Shown: positions 17,900-26,425, counted from the first letter of the stretch. The stretch is 64,000 nt of DNA from Flavobacteriaceae bacterium 3519-10 (GCA_000023725.1 CP001673.1:1932342-1996341); one strand, 5' to 3'. Notes: generated by a model not told the origin, from the sequence alone. Made by a program: numbers and translations.

Positions 17900-18058
17900 T
17901 TACTTAAAATAATGGGTTAAAAAATTAGTAAGAAATGATGGCTCAGCAAGACCCAAAATAACTACAATCAAAACAAGTAATATAATACATACTTGTTCTG
18001 AAATTGAAATTGAAAGGCCTTTTAAACCACCCCATTTCTCGATTTTAATTTTAACCAT
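17900..18058 (-). CDS. 52-residue membrane smORF immediately upstream of nrdA
   Basis: Complete reading frame from ATG (18056-18058) to TAA (17900-17902), one base before the nrdA ATG. The peptide has a basic amphipathic start (MVKIKIEKWGGLKGLSISIS), a single strong hydrophobic helix (VCIILLVLIVVILGLA, residues 23-38) and a short tail ending THYFK. It is too short for common gene-finding limits. The tight spacing to nrdA suggests translational coupling. Against it: AT-rich sequence makes short hydrophobic frames easy to obtain by chance, and I do not recognise the family. Confidence 0.5.
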   Translation of the reverse strand: MVKIKIEKWGGLKGLSISISEQVCIILLVLIVVILGLAEPSFLTNFLTHYFK

Positions 18059-18130
18059 AATATAATTGTTAAATTATTTCGAGATCTAAATTCTTTGAAG
18101 CAGTGGCATTCTGCATCGATTCACATGCGT

Positions 18131-18184
18131 ACCCGCTTTCCGCTGTATCCCGCCGCGGCGGGGATGCCGCTGCAATCGGGGCTA
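18131..18184 (-). repeat. Dispersed intergenic repeat, family A copy 2
   Basis: On minus it reads TAGCCCCGATTGCAGCGGCA, then TCC, a GC-rich palindromic centre (CCGCCGCGGCGG) and GATACAGCGGAAAGCGGGT. Both ends match copy 1 at 10412-10475 with only scattered substitutions, while the centre differs in length and sequence. Confidence 0.8.
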
Positions 18185-18229
18185 GAAAGTTCTTTCTGTT
18201 TTTCTTCCGAAGATTAACAAAAACTCTTT

Positions 18230-18258
18230 TTGGCGCTCGCTTCGCTCGCGCGCGCCAA
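18230..18258. repeat. GC-rich inverted repeat between the two repeat families
   Basis: TTGGCGC (18230-18236) pairs with GCGCCAA (18252-18258) around CGCTTCGCTCGC-type sequence. It lies inside the 333-bp gap between the smORF and nrdB, which otherwise contains family A copy 2, family B copy 1 and no coding frame that I accept. Confidence 0.6.
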
Positions 18259-18300
18259 CTACTCTTCTTCCTTTTCCTCCCTCTACTTTAAATCCTCACG

Positions 18301-18384
18301 CGCCCCGACTTGAGCGCAGCTCTTTTTATAATTTTTGCAAAAAATTATAAAAAAGCGGGAGCGGAAGGCGGAAAAAGGCGCCCA
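18301..18384. repeat. Dispersed intergenic repeat, family B copy 1
   Basis: Written on plus: CGCCCCGACTTGAGCGCAGC, then TCTTTTT, a perfect AT-rich inverted repeat (TTTTTATAATTTTT with its complement), and AAAAGCGGGAGCGGAAGGCG, ending GGCGCCC. The GGCGCCC end lies 8 bp after the nrdB stop codon, so on the nrdB transcript the element begins almost at once after translation ends. Confidence 0.78.
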
Positions 18385-18391
18385 AAGAATA

Positions 18392-19366
18392 CTAGAACAA
18401 ATCGTTCTCCGTAATACTTTTATCGTGTTTGGTATAATCTACCGGTCTTTTCGCGAAGAAATCGTCCATTGAATTGGCGAAAACCTCTTCCTCGAACCAC
18501 ACCATCGGCCGGTACTCATCACCCGAAACATTGTAACGGGTCTGCATCCCAATTTTTTTGAGGCTGTCGTCCACACGGTATTTCATAAAGTTGAGCAGAT
18601 TCTCTTTTGATACATTGTCGATTTCGCCCATTTCGAAAATCCAGTCGAGGATTTCAGCTTCGAGCTCGATTGAATGGTCAACAAGTGTATAAATGTCTTC
18701 GATATCAGAATCAGTAAGCAGATCTGGCTGTTCTTCACGGATTTTATTGATCAGGTAAATCCCCGCGTTGGCGTGAATCTGCTCATCAACCGAAGTCCAG
18801 GCGATGATATTGGAGACATTTTTCATGTACCCTTTAAACCTTGTGAATGACAGAATAATTGCGAACTGCGAGAACAGCGACACGTTTTCAATTAAGATAC
18901 TGAAAAGCAGAAGCGAAGAAACGTACTCTTTCGGTGTCGTTGAATTTGCGTGTTTTAGGACGTTCGACAGAAAATCAATTCTCTTCTTAATCGCAGGAAT
19001 TTCTACCACATGGTTGAACGCATCGTTATAACCTAAAACTTCGAGCAAGCGTGAATAGGCTTCGGAATGGCGGAACTCGCATTCGGCAAAAGTAGATCCC
19101 AAACCGTTAAGTTCGGGTTTTGGTAAATGGTTATAAAGATTACCCCAGAAAGTTTTTACTGAAACTTCAATCTGCGCGATCGCTAAAAGTGCGTTTTTCA
19201 CCGCGTTTTTTTCGTGCGGCTCGAGCTGCGACTGAAAATCCTGCACATCGGCCGTGAAATCTACTTCGGAATGAACCCAGAAGGATTTGTTGATGGCCTC
19301 CACAAATTGCATAATCTCCGGATATTCAAAGGGTTTATAACCTATTCTTTTATCAAAAATTCCCAT
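18392..19366 (-). CDS. nrdB: Ribonucleotide reductase, small (radical) subunit
   Basis: 324 residues, ferritin-like fold. Di-iron ligands and radical site are visible: an Asp in EVDFTADVQDF region, FAECEFRHSEAYSRLL (Glu-x2-His plus the radical Tyr four residues on), LFSILIENVSLFS (Glu) and TSVDEQIHANAG (Glu-x2-His). It generates the tyrosyl radical needed by NrdA. The first residues (MGIFDKRIGYKPFEYPE) are already the catalytic domain and a TGA closes the frame about 55 codons upstream or less, so no N-terminal ATP-cone exists. nrdB precedes nrdA with a 493-bp gap holding repeats and a smORF. Confidence 0.96.
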   Translation of the reverse strand: MGIFDKRIGYKPFEYPEIMQFVEAINKSFWVHSEVDFTADVQDFQSQLEPHEKNAVKNALLAIAQIEVSVKTFWGNLYNHLPKPELNGLGSTFAECEFRHSEAYSRLLEVLGYNDAFNHVVEIPAIKKRIDFLSNVLKHANSTTPKEYVSSLLLFSILIENVSLFSQFAIILSFTRFKGYMKNVSNIIAWTSVDEQIHANAGIYLINKIREEQPDLLTDSDIEDIYTLVDHSIELEAEILDWIFEMGEIDNVSKENLLNFMKYRVDDSLKKIGMQTRYNVSGDEYRPMVWFEEEVFANSMDDFFAKRPVDYTKHDKSITENDLF

Positions 19367-19718
19367 AATTACTTCGGTTTTGTAAATAAATTTCAGCTTC
19401 CGCGCGCGGCGCAGATGTCGGACGGTAATTCACAAAAATAGAGATTTGGAACCTATGATAAAAGGAGGAATAAATAAAGGACTGACTGTAAGCTGCATAA
19501 GTTTTCCACAATGCCCCAAAGGCCGACCACAAAAGACATTGCCCCTGCACCGCATGATTTTTCGCCATTTTATGCGCTATACACGTTAAACAAAGATCAG
19601 CACAAATGTTTGTTCACAAGCGATTGAAGTTAAACAGTGCCTGATTTCGGAAAAACAAAAAAGCTGCCTGTAACAAATATTTACTTTCAGATACCTATAG
19701 TTAAATTCTTTCCGCCCA
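19367..19718. other. Intergenic region between nrdB and the ABC exporter operon
   Basis: 352 bp between divergent genes. It contains one TAnnTTTG match on minus (TATTTTTG, 19433-19440) about 66 bp upstream of nrdB with TTTT at 19-20 bp spacing as a weak -33. A 71-codon minus frame (19353-19568) overlaps nrdB out of frame, looks compositionally random and is not accepted. No recognisable NrdR box and no structured RNA was seen. Confidence 0.5.
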
Positions 19719-20411
19719 ATGCTATTAATAAAGGACTTACATAAATCGTACGATACCGGCAAAAGTAAACTTCATGTTCTGAAGGGCATTAACCTCACAA
19801 TTGATGAGGGTGAATTTGTATCAATCATGGGAAGTTCGGGTTCGGGAAAATCCACGCTTCTTAATATCATCGGAATTCTGGATGAAAAAGACTCGGGAAT
19901 TTATGATCTGGACGGTATCGCGATTGAAGAACTGTCGGAAATAAAGGCAGCCGAGTACAGAAGCCGCTTCCTTGGTTTTATTTTCCAGTCGTTTAATCTC
20001 ATTGGGTACAAGAATGCGCTTGAAAATGTTGCACTACCACTCTACTACCAAAATGTTTCGCGGAAAGAACGTAATAAGAAAGCCCTTGAATATCTGGAAA
20101 AAGTAGGGCTCGCGGAATGGGCAAATCACCTTCCTAATGAACTTTCGGGTGGACAGAAACAAAGAGTCGCCATTGCACGCGCACTGATCACTGACCCTAA
20201 AGTAATTCTGGCCGATGAGCCAACCGGCGCGCTGGATTCTAAAACAACCTACGACATCATGAAGCTTCTGCAGGAAATAAACCGCGAAGGCAAAACCATA
20301 ATCGTCGTTACGCACGAGCCTGATGTTGCCGCCCAGACAAAAAGAAACGTCATCCTGAAAGACGGCATCATCGAAAGCGACGAATTCATTGCCCAAAAAG
20401 TGTTGGTATAA
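19719..20411 (+). CDS. ABC transporter ATPase (MacB/LolD type)
   Basis: 230-residue ATPase with Walker [10 protein letters not shown] (about 38-46), signature [15 protein letters not shown], Walker [16 protein letters not shown] and switch His in VVTHEPD. This compact form pairs with FtsX-like permeases in MacB-type mechanotransmission transporters. Its job is to power conformational changes of the two downstream permeases (20498-23014), probably to expel a peptide, lipid or antibiotic through a TolC-like channel via the adaptor at 23179. First gene of a four-gene plus-strand operon; no TolC homologue is in the window. Confidence 0.93.
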   Translation: MLLIKDLHKSYDTGKSKLHVLKGINLTIDEGEFVSIMGSSGSGKSTLLNIIGILDEKDSGIYDLDGIAIEELSEIKAAEYRSRFLGFIFQSFNLIGYKNALENVALPLYYQNVSRKERNKKALEYLEKVGLAEWANHLPNELSGGQKQRVAIARALITDPKVILADEPTGALDSKTTYDIMKLLQEINREGKTIIVVTHEPDVAAQTKRNVILKDGIIESDEFIAQKVLV

Positions 20412-20497
20412 ACAGGATCTTTAGTAAAAGTTAAGTAAAAACAATAAAAACCACCGCGGCGGAAAATCATTTTTCCGGATCTGCGTTCCATTGAAAT

Positions 20498-21727
20498 ATG
20501 TTTGATTTAGACCGTTGGAGAGAAATTTTTGAGTCAATTCGCAGTAATATATTGCGGACCGTGCTTTCCGGCTTCACGGTGGCGTTGGGACTCTACATCT
20601 TTATTGTGCTTTTCGGGATCGGTTCCGGGCTCAAAAATGCATTTACCGAAGGTTTCACACGGGATGCGGCCAATCTGATTTCCATATTTTCGGGCAAAAC
20701 CTCGCTGGCTTACGGCGGATTACAGTCGGACCGGCAGATTGTACTTAAAAATGAAGACTTCGACAATGTGGTAGACAGCGATCCTGAAAAAGTGGAAAGC
20801 GCAACGCCACGATACTCCACCAACATGACCGTGAAATACGGCAAAGAAAGTGGCAGCTACCAGATCAGCGGTGCGAATCCCAACGAACAGATTATAGAAA
20901 ACAGAGTTCTTACTGAAGGGCGTTACCTCAACAACCGTGACATGTCCGAAAAACATAATGTGGCCGTAATTGGAAGGATGGTTCAGCGCGACCTCATTAA
21001 AAACGGAAGCCCGATCGGCAAAGATCTCGCAATTAACGGAACCTTCTTTAAGGTAGTCGGCGTTTTTTCTGATGACGGTGGCGACTGGGATGAGCGGATG
21101 ATTACGGTTCCGATTACCACACTTCAGCAACTCAAGAAAGGCTCGGATACCGTTAGTACAATCTTCGTGACTTATGATCAGAAGCTTTCGCCCGCACAAG
21201 CCATTGAATATGGTGAACAGCTGCAAAAACAACTTAAAGCCAAAAACAAAGTTTCTCCCGACGATGAACAGGGAATTATCGTGCGGAACAACGCCAAAAA
21301 CATGGGCGACACCATACAGTTTCTGTTTATCATCACGCTAATCGTAGGATTTATCGGCATGGGAACACTGCTTGCCGGTATCATCGGCATCAGCAATATC
21401 ATGGTGTATATCGTGAAAGAACGCACCCAGGAAATCGGTGTTAGAAAAGCGATTGGTGCAAAACCGGGCAGCATTGTTGGACTCATTATGCAGGAAAGCG
21501 TTGTGATTACTGTGATTTCAGGCGTTATTGGTGTCGCACTGGGTATTTTGTCGCTTGAACTGATTGGCGATAATCTTGAGAAATATTTCATCAAAGACCC
21601 TTCAGTGGGTTGGGGACTGATCTTCGTGGCATTCATAAGCTTAGTGTTGTCAGGCCTTATCGCAGGTTTCGTACCCGCGTATCGCGCGAGTAGGATTAAA
21701 CCGATTGAAGCGCTCCGATCTGAGTAA
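20498..21727 (+). CDS. FtsX-like ABC permease (MacB type), first copy
   Basis: 409 residues in the MacB arrangement: one N-terminal membrane helix (TVLSGFTVALGLYIFIVLFG), a large periplasmic domain (about 45-285), then three C-terminal helices with ISNIMVYIVKERTQEIGVRKAIGA, the FtsX coupling segment. It ends RIKPIEALRSE, almost identical to the end of the next gene, so the two are paralogs that probably form a heterodimer. Works with the ATPase 86 bp upstream. Substrate unknown. Confidence 0.9.
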   Translation: MFDLDRWREIFESIRSNILRTVLSGFTVALGLYIFIVLFGIGSGLKNAFTEGFTRDAANLISIFSGKTSLAYGGLQSDRQIVLKNEDFDNVVDSDPEKVESATPRYSTNMTVKYGKESGSYQISGANPNEQIIENRVLTEGRYLNNRDMSEKHNVAVIGRMVQRDLIKNGSPIGKDLAINGTFFKVVGVFSDDGGDWDERMITVPITTLQQLKKGSDTVSTIFVTYDQKLSPAQAIEYGEQLQKQLKAKNKVSPDDEQGIIVRNNAKNMGDTIQFLFIITLIVGFIGMGTLLAGIIGISNIMVYIVKERTQEIGVRKAIGAKPGSIVGLIMQESVVITVISGVIGVALGILSLELIGDNLEKYFIKDPSVGWGLIFVAFISLVLSGLIAGFVPAYRASRIKPIEALRSE

Positions 21728-21745
21728 TTATAAAACAGCAAAGAG

Positions 21746-23014
21746 ATGAACATCATTTTCAAAATAGATACGTGGCAGGAAATTTATCATTCCCTCCGGA
21801 ATAATAAGCTCCGCACCTTCCTCACCATGATCGGTGTGGGCTGGGGCATGTTTTTATTTGTAGTGCTGCTGGGTGCTGCAAAAGGCATGGAGAATGGTTT
21901 CGATAAAATCTTTGCGGGCTTCGCCACCAATTCAATATTTCTTTGGGCACAGAATACCACCATTCCTTACGAGGGTTTTCCCAAAGGCCGGAAAATGGAT
22001 CTCCATCTCAGCGATATTGAAATGTTACCCCGAAAAGTTGGAGAGATTGATTATATCTCACCACAGAACTCGCGCGGGAATTTTGGAAGCCCGGGCGAAA
22101 GCTTTTCGAGAAACGCTAAAAAAGCAACCTACACTTTAACCGGCGACTACCCCATCGGAAATAAAATCTCGCAGAAAAAACTGATTTTCGGGCGATACCT
22201 AAACGATGCCGACGTAACCGGCAGCAAAAATGTGATTGTAATTGGCGAAGAAATCTACAAGAACTTTTTCGATGCCAAAAAGAACGAAAATCCAATCGGG
22301 AAATCCGTAAATGTAAAGGGTATTTTCTTCTCGGTGATCGGTGTATTCCGGGCGCAGAAAGGTGGCGGACCCGAGAATGACCAGTCGGCTTTCATCCCGC
22401 TTTCAACTTTTACTAAAATGTATAACGACGGTGATAAAGTCGGGTTTTTTGCAATCGTGAGTAAACCGAATGCGGATCTTGCGAAGGTTGAAGATCAGGT
22501 AAAACTCGAACTTAAAGACAAATACAACGTTTCGCCGGATGATACAAATGCCTTCGGAAGTTTCAATCTCGGTAAGGAATTTAAAAAACTCACCGGATTT
22601 TTAACGGGAATGCAGCTCCTCACTATCGTTGTAGGATCTTTAACGATTCTTGCAGGGGTTATTGCGATCTCTAACATCCTGTTGATCACCGTGAAAGAAA
22701 GAACAAAAGAAATTGGCATCCGCCGGGCTTTAGGTGCAAAACCTGCAGAGGTCCGAAACCAGATCCTGCTCGAAAGTGTTGTAATTACGCTGATTTCGGG
22801 CTTGTTAGGATTTATTATCGGAATTTTTGTGCTGATGATTGCGGATATGCTTACAAAAGGTCAGGACGAATTTCCGTTCTACAACCCAACCGTTAATTAT
22901 GGCGAAGTTTTAGCCGCGATGGCCATTATGGTTTTTCTGGGGCTTGTGATCGGGATGATCCCTGCGCAACGTGCAGTAAGGATTCGTCCAATTGAAGCGC
23001 TGCGGTCTGAGTAA
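21746..23014 (+). CDS. FtsX-like ABC permease (MacB type), second copy
   Basis: 422 residues with the same plan as its upstream paralog: helix near 20-40 (MIGVGWGMFLFVVLLGAA), periplasmic domain, three C-terminal helices, and ISNILLITVKERTKEIGIRRALGA. It starts 18 bp after the first permease. The heteromeric pair plus one ATPase and one adaptor is common in Bacteroidota. The last residues (RIRPIEALRSE) nearly repeat those of copy one, which marks an old tandem duplication. Substrate unknown. Confidence 0.9.
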   Translation: MNIIFKIDTWQEIYHSLRNNKLRTFLTMIGVGWGMFLFVVLLGAAKGMENGFDKIFAGFATNSIFLWAQNTTIPYEGFPKGRKMDLHLSDIEMLPRKVGEIDYISPQNSRGNFGSPGESFSRNAKKATYTLTGDYPIGNKISQKKLIFGRYLNDADVTGSKNVIVIGEEIYKNFFDAKKNENPIGKSVNVKGIFFSVIGVFRAQKGGGPENDQSAFIPLSTFTKMYNDGDKVGFFAIVSKPNADLAKVEDQVKLELKDKYNVSPDDTNAFGSFNLGKEFKKLTGFLTGMQLLTIVVGSLTILAGVIAISNILLITVKERTKEIGIRRALGAKPAEVRNQILLESVVITLISGLLGFIIGIFVLMIADMLTKGQDEFPFYNPTVNYGEVLAAMAIMVFLGLVIGMIPAQRAVRIRPIEALRSE

Positions 23015-23062
23015 GGAGTAACGCTGCTGAGCTTTTAGGGTTTTTGCAAAGAACGATGGTTA

Positions 23063-23143
23063 GCGACCCGACCTGAATGGAGCTCTTTTTGTGAGGCGGA
23101 AGCCGAACATAAAAGCGGGAATGGAGGGCGGATAATGTCGCCC
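23063..23143. repeat. Dispersed intergenic repeat, family B copy 2
   Basis: On plus: GCGACCCGACCTGAATGGAG, then CTCTTTTT, a variable segment, AAAAGCGGGAATGGAGGGCG and a GTCGCCC end. It fills most of the 164-bp gap between the second permease and the adaptor, inside what is otherwise one operon. Unlike the other three B copies, it is not beside the stop codon of a minus-strand gene. Confidence 0.75.
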
Positions 23144-23178
23144 AAAAAATAAAAAAAAGAAAAAATTAAACTATTGAT

Positions 23179-24375
23179 ATGAAAAAGAAATTCACTTTAA
23201 AGAAAGGAATTTACATCTTTTTGGGACTGATTTTCGCCGTTGCGCTGATTTCCGGAATAAGCTACCTGATTACTTCGAACACCAAGGAAAGCGAAACCTT
23301 CCTCACCCGAAAACCTATGGTTCAGAATATGGACGATAAAGTGATGGCAACCGGAGATATTGTTCCGCGCGAAGAAATTGAGATCAAACCGAACATGTCG
23401 GGAATTATTGATAAAATCCTTGTAGATGAAGGCGATCAGGTTACAGCCGGACAACTTATTGCAACTTTAAGAATCGTTCCGAGTGTTCAGAATGTAAATG
23501 CCGCGCAGCAGGAAATAAATAATGCTAACCTGCAGATCAGCAATGCGAGAATGACCGTGAACAACCAACAGCAGCAGTTCGCAATGCAACAGAAACTGTA
23601 CACCCAGGGCGTAATCTCTAAGCAGGAGTATATCACGGCGCAACAACAGCTTGTAAACACGCAGCAGCAGCTCAGAAACGCACAGCAGCAGCTACAAACC
23701 GCACAGAAAAACCTTCAGATCGCAAGAACCGGAGCAACACCGGAGCTGGCAGGGCTTGCAACTACGCAGATCCGCTCAAAAGCCAACGGAACGGTGCTTG
23801 AAGTGCCGGTGAAAGTCGGCAGCCAGGTGATTGAGGCTAACTCTTTCAATGCCGGAACTACCATCGCGTCTATTGCAGACCTTAACTCCCTGATCTTCCA
23901 GGGAACCATCGATGAGGCGCAGGCCGGCAAACTTAAAGAAGGAATGGAAATGAACGTGGTAATCGGTGCGTTGCAGAACAAAACTTTTCCGGGACGCGTA
24001 ACGATGATAGCGCCCAAAGGCAAGGACGAAAATGGTACCATTAAGTTCCCCATTGAAGGCGACGTCTTCAACAAAACCAACGAATACATCCGCGCCGGGT
24101 TTTCGGCTAACGGTGAAATTATCCTGAGTTCGCAGAAAAACGCGCTTCTTCTGGATGAATCTTTAATTCAGTACGAAAAAATAAACGGCAAAGACAATCC
24201 GTTTGTTGAAGTGAAACAACCGGACGGCAAATTCAAGAAAGTGAATGTAAAACTTGGAGCCAGTGACGGTATCAACGTTCAGATCCTATCCGGAATTACG
24301 AAAGATGCCGAAGTGAAAGTCTGGAATCCGTCGGATAAAGACAAGGAAGCACTCAAAGAAAAGAAAGACAAATAA
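23179..24375 (+). CDS. MacA/HlyD-like periplasmic adaptor
   Basis: 398 residues: N-terminal membrane anchor (GIYIFLGLIFAVALISGISYL), a biotinyl-lipoyl-like segment split around a coiled-coil hairpin very rich in Gln (AAQQEINNANLQ to QLQTAQKNLQIA, about 110-180), and beta-barrel and membrane-proximal domains. It should bridge the inner-membrane MacB-like permeases and an outer-membrane channel. The last residues are highly charged (KDKEALKEKKDK). It follows the permease pair after a 164-bp repeat-containing gap and is closed by a clear terminator. Confidence 0.9.
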   Translation: MKKKFTLKKGIYIFLGLIFAVALISGISYLITSNTKESETFLTRKPMVQNMDDKVMATGDIVPREEIEIKPNMSGIIDKILVDEGDQVTAGQLIATLRIVPSVQNVNAAQQEINNANLQISNARMTVNNQQQQFAMQQKLYTQGVISKQEYITAQQQLVNTQQQLRNAQQQLQTAQKNLQIARTGATPELAGLATTQIRSKANGTVLEVPVKVGSQVIEANSFNAGTTIASIADLNSLIFQGTIDEAQAGKLKEGMEMNVVIGALQNKTFPGRVTMIAPKGKDENGTIKFPIEGDVFNKTNEYIRAGFSANGEIILSSQKNALLLDESLIQYEKINGKDNPFVEVKQPDGKFKKVNVKLGASDGINVQILSGITKDAEVKVWNPSDKDKEALKEKKDK

Positions 24376-24382
24376 GATATAC

Positions 24383-24411
24383 ATCCCGGATCAAACATCC
24401 GGGATTTTTTT
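24383..24411 (+). terminator. Terminator of the MacAB-like operon
   Basis: ATCCCGGAT (24383-24391) pairs perfectly with ATCCGGGAT (24397-24405) around CAAAC, followed by T7. The T-run overlaps the 3' end of the convergent minus-strand gene. Confidence 0.93.
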
Positions 24412-25006
24412 ATTTGCGACGTCTGATCAGCAACGTGATATTCAGGAATAAAAGGAGCAAATCCAGCGTCATCCAAATGGCCGTTTTCATGTTTCCAAAC
24501 TTTAGACTTTCGATCTGCGTGGCGGCAGTTTCCGAAAGTTTTTGGCTTTGGTTGATGTAATTCTGGATTTCGATGATCTGGTCCTCATTTTTGTTTGGCA
24601 CCGCATGCTGAGAAAAATAAACCATGTTCTTATTGCCCATAAATCCTGCAATCCAGAATTCATCAGAATCAGTCATATCCAGATATTCAATTCGGTAATA
24701 GCCGCTTCTGATGTCGCCCGGATGGCTCGTTTCGTAGGTTGGCGCTGAATCTTTCCCGGTTTGCACCTTCACAATATAAAAATCGAGCGGAAAAGGCAGT
24801 TTATTGATCAGTTGAACCGTAAGGGAATCTTTACGGAACTGCGTAAGGCTTCTTGTGACGAAATAGTAGCTGAAAATACCGGTGGCAAAAACAACAACTG
24901 CAATCCGGAATATCCTCGACCATAATCCGGGCTTTCCGCTTTCGAAAATAGTGGCCAGTAAAGCAGCCGAAAGCAGGATGAACAGAAGAATAAACAGATA
25001 AAACAT
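24410..25006 (-). CDS. Membrane protein of unknown function
   Basis: 198 residues from the ATG at 25006; a longer frame to 25066 puts an Arg-rich stretch before the first helix and is less likely. Three hydrophobic segments: MFYLFILLFILLSAALLATIF at the start, IAVVVFATGIFSYYFV at about 30-50, and ATWMTLDLLLLF-like helix at the end, followed by RRRK. The region between the second and third helices (about 60-170) is polar and probably outside the cytoplasm. I do not recognise the family. It is 79 bp beyond the HD hydrolase gene on the same strand and shares its 3' end with the exporter terminator. Confidence 0.72.
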   Translation of the reverse strand: MFYLFILLFILLSAALLATIFESGKPGLWSRIFRIAVVVFATGIFSYYFVTRSLTQFRKDSLTVQLINKLPFPLDFYIVKVQTGKDSAPTYETSHPGDIRSGYYRIEYLDMTDSDEFWIAGFMGNKNMVYFSQHAVPNKNEDQIIEIQNYINQSQKLSETAATQIESLKFGNMKTAIWMTLDLLLLFLNITLLIRRRK

Positions 25007-25084
25007 GCCGTAAAGGTAATTAAAAATCTCTCTTAAAACTGCGTTGCGCCGGAAGCACAGGCGCAATCTTCAGATGATTTTCTG

Positions 25085-25741
25085 CTAAATATGATCATCC
25101 ACGTTCCATTCCTTCTTGAACTCAGCAAGGAATTTCAGCATAAAATCGTGTCTCTCAGACGCGATTTTTTTTGCACTTTCGGTATGCATCAGGTCTTTTA
25201 GAAGCAGTAGTTTTTCGTAGAAATGATTGATCGTCGTCCCGTCGTTTTTCTTGTATTCTTCCTTACTCATATTCATTTTTGGCTGAATATCAGGATGATA
25301 CATTAAATTATTTTTAAATCCGCCAAAATTGAAAGTTCTCGCGATACCAATGGCACCAATTGCGTCGAGGCGGTCAGCATCCTGAATAATTTTAAGTTCT
25401 ATCGGAAGTTCAGCAGGCGCCTCATTTCTGTTTTTGAATGAAATATTTCTGATGATGAAAAGAACCTCGCTGATTACCGAGGGCGACGCACCGTGGCTCT
25501 GCAAAAATTCCTGAGAAATCCTGATCGCTAAATTTTCATGTCCATTATGAAATTTCGGGTCCGCAATATCGTGCAGCAGCGCGCCAAGTTCTACAATTTG
25601 GAGGTTACACTGCTCCACCTGCGCAAGCTTCCTTGCAAGTTTCCAGACACGTTCTGTATGGAACCAGTCGTGGCCCGCTTCAGCGCCTTCTAGCGTAGCT
25701 TTTACAAAATCGACGGTATTTTCAATTAGATCAGTAGGCAT
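25085..25741 (-). CDS. HD-domain phosphohydrolase
   Basis: 218 residues. The HD motif is complete: HDWFHTERVWKLA (first His), LLHDIADPKFHNG (HD), and later DADRLDAIGAIGIAR (Asp). These metal-dependent hydrolases act on nucleotides or other phosphoesters in the cytosol; this subgroup (YedJ/YpgQ-like) is thought to act on nucleoside phosphates, but the substrate here is unknown. It starts 5 bp after the lipoprotein gene 25747-26322 on the same strand, so the two are likely co-transcribed. Confidence 0.88.
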   Translation of the reverse strand: MPTDLIENTVDFVKATLEGAEAGHDWFHTERVWKLARKLAQVEQCNLQIVELGALLHDIADPKFHNGHENLAIRISQEFLQSHGASPSVISEVLFIIRNISFKNRNEAPAELPIELKIIQDADRLDAIGAIGIARTFNFGGFKNNLMYHPDIQPKMNMSKEEYKKNDGTTINHFYEKLLLLKDLMHTESAKKIASERHDFMLKFLAEFKKEWNVDDHI

Positions 25742-25746
25742 TTCGT

Positions 25747-26322
25747 TTATTTTTTCACTTCTACGAACTGGTATACCATGCCGCTTTTCGGATTATAAAT
25801 CACCGTGCTTGCGTTTGGAAACCTTTTGATCTTATAATATTCGATGCTTTTATCGCTTTTGATGTCGCGCAGGAAACTCAGGTCAATTGTATTTGCGGGC
25901 AGAAATTTCTCAAAAAAGGTAATTTTCTCCACGATTGATGAGCCATCCACTTTTTCAAATTCTTTTTTCGATTGGGTTTCGTCCGTAGTTGGCTGTTCCA
26001 CAAGGGTTTTTAAAAGTAAATCGCGCTGTGTTGTTTTATATTTAAACACATAAAACGGAGTTCCGTTCGGAAACGCAACCTTTTTTCCGGTTTCATTTTC
26101 CAGTGCTAGATTATTGCTGTTGGGGAAAACTTCATTGAAAGTCACCGTTTCAGCGTTCACGAGTTTCGTAAGCTGTTCGTTTACAGTTTCCTGAACGATT
26201 TCATTGGTTTTCTGCTGAGCTTTTTCCTTGGCAGATGTTACGGTCTGCGTTACGGTTTCTTCGATTTTAGAACACGAGAGCGCCACAGTGCTTAGAAGCG
26301 AGGCAAGTAGTATATTTTTCAT
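25747..26322 (-). CDS. Hypothetical lipoprotein
   Basis: 191 residues. MKNILLASLLSTVALSC gives a type II signal peptide with the lipid-modified Cys at 17, so it is membrane anchored. Residues 20-60 are an Ala/Lys/Glu/Gln-rich predicted helix or coiled coil; the rest is a mixed alpha/beta region with no motif known to me. It is the first gene of a two-gene transcript with the HD hydrolase. I cannot assign a function. Confidence 0.7.
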   Translation of the reverse strand: MKNILLASLLSTVALSCSKIEETVTQTVTSAKEKAQQKTNEIVQETVNEQLTKLVNAETVTFNEVFPNSNNLALENETGKKVAFPNGTPFYVFKYKTTQRDLLLKTLVEQPTTDETQSKKEFEKVDGSSIVEKITFFEKFLPANTIDLSFLRDIKSDKSIEYYKIKRFPNASTVIYNPKSGMVYQFVEVKK

Positions 26323-26425
26323 TTAGTTTAAGATGTAGACTGAAGTCTTTACGTTAAAATTTTATTTAAAGCTTATAGATCAAGTGTTTAGTTTATTGCA
26401 GATGATTGATAGTTTTAATTTACTA

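Noticed and set aside
18103-18291. 62-codon plus frame between nrdA and nrdB
   Set aside because: Runs through family A repeat and a GC-rich hairpin; repeat-derived.
19367-19441. Possible ATP-cone encoded just upstream of the chosen nrdB start
   Set aside because: The same frame meets a TGA within a few dozen codons and the residues in between do not resemble an ATP-cone.
19353-19568. 71-codon minus frame upstream of nrdB
   Set aside because: Overlaps nrdB out of frame and covers a likely promoter; random-looking sequence.
21178-21762. 194-codon minus frame across the end of the first FtsX-like permease
   Set aside because: Shadow of the permease; composition rich in Ser/Pro/Ile without motif.
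23578-23720. Gln-rich repetitive segment (CAGCAG-like) of the adaptor gene as a DNA repeat
   Set aside because: Explained by the Gln-rich coiled-coil hairpin normal for HlyD/MacA adaptors.
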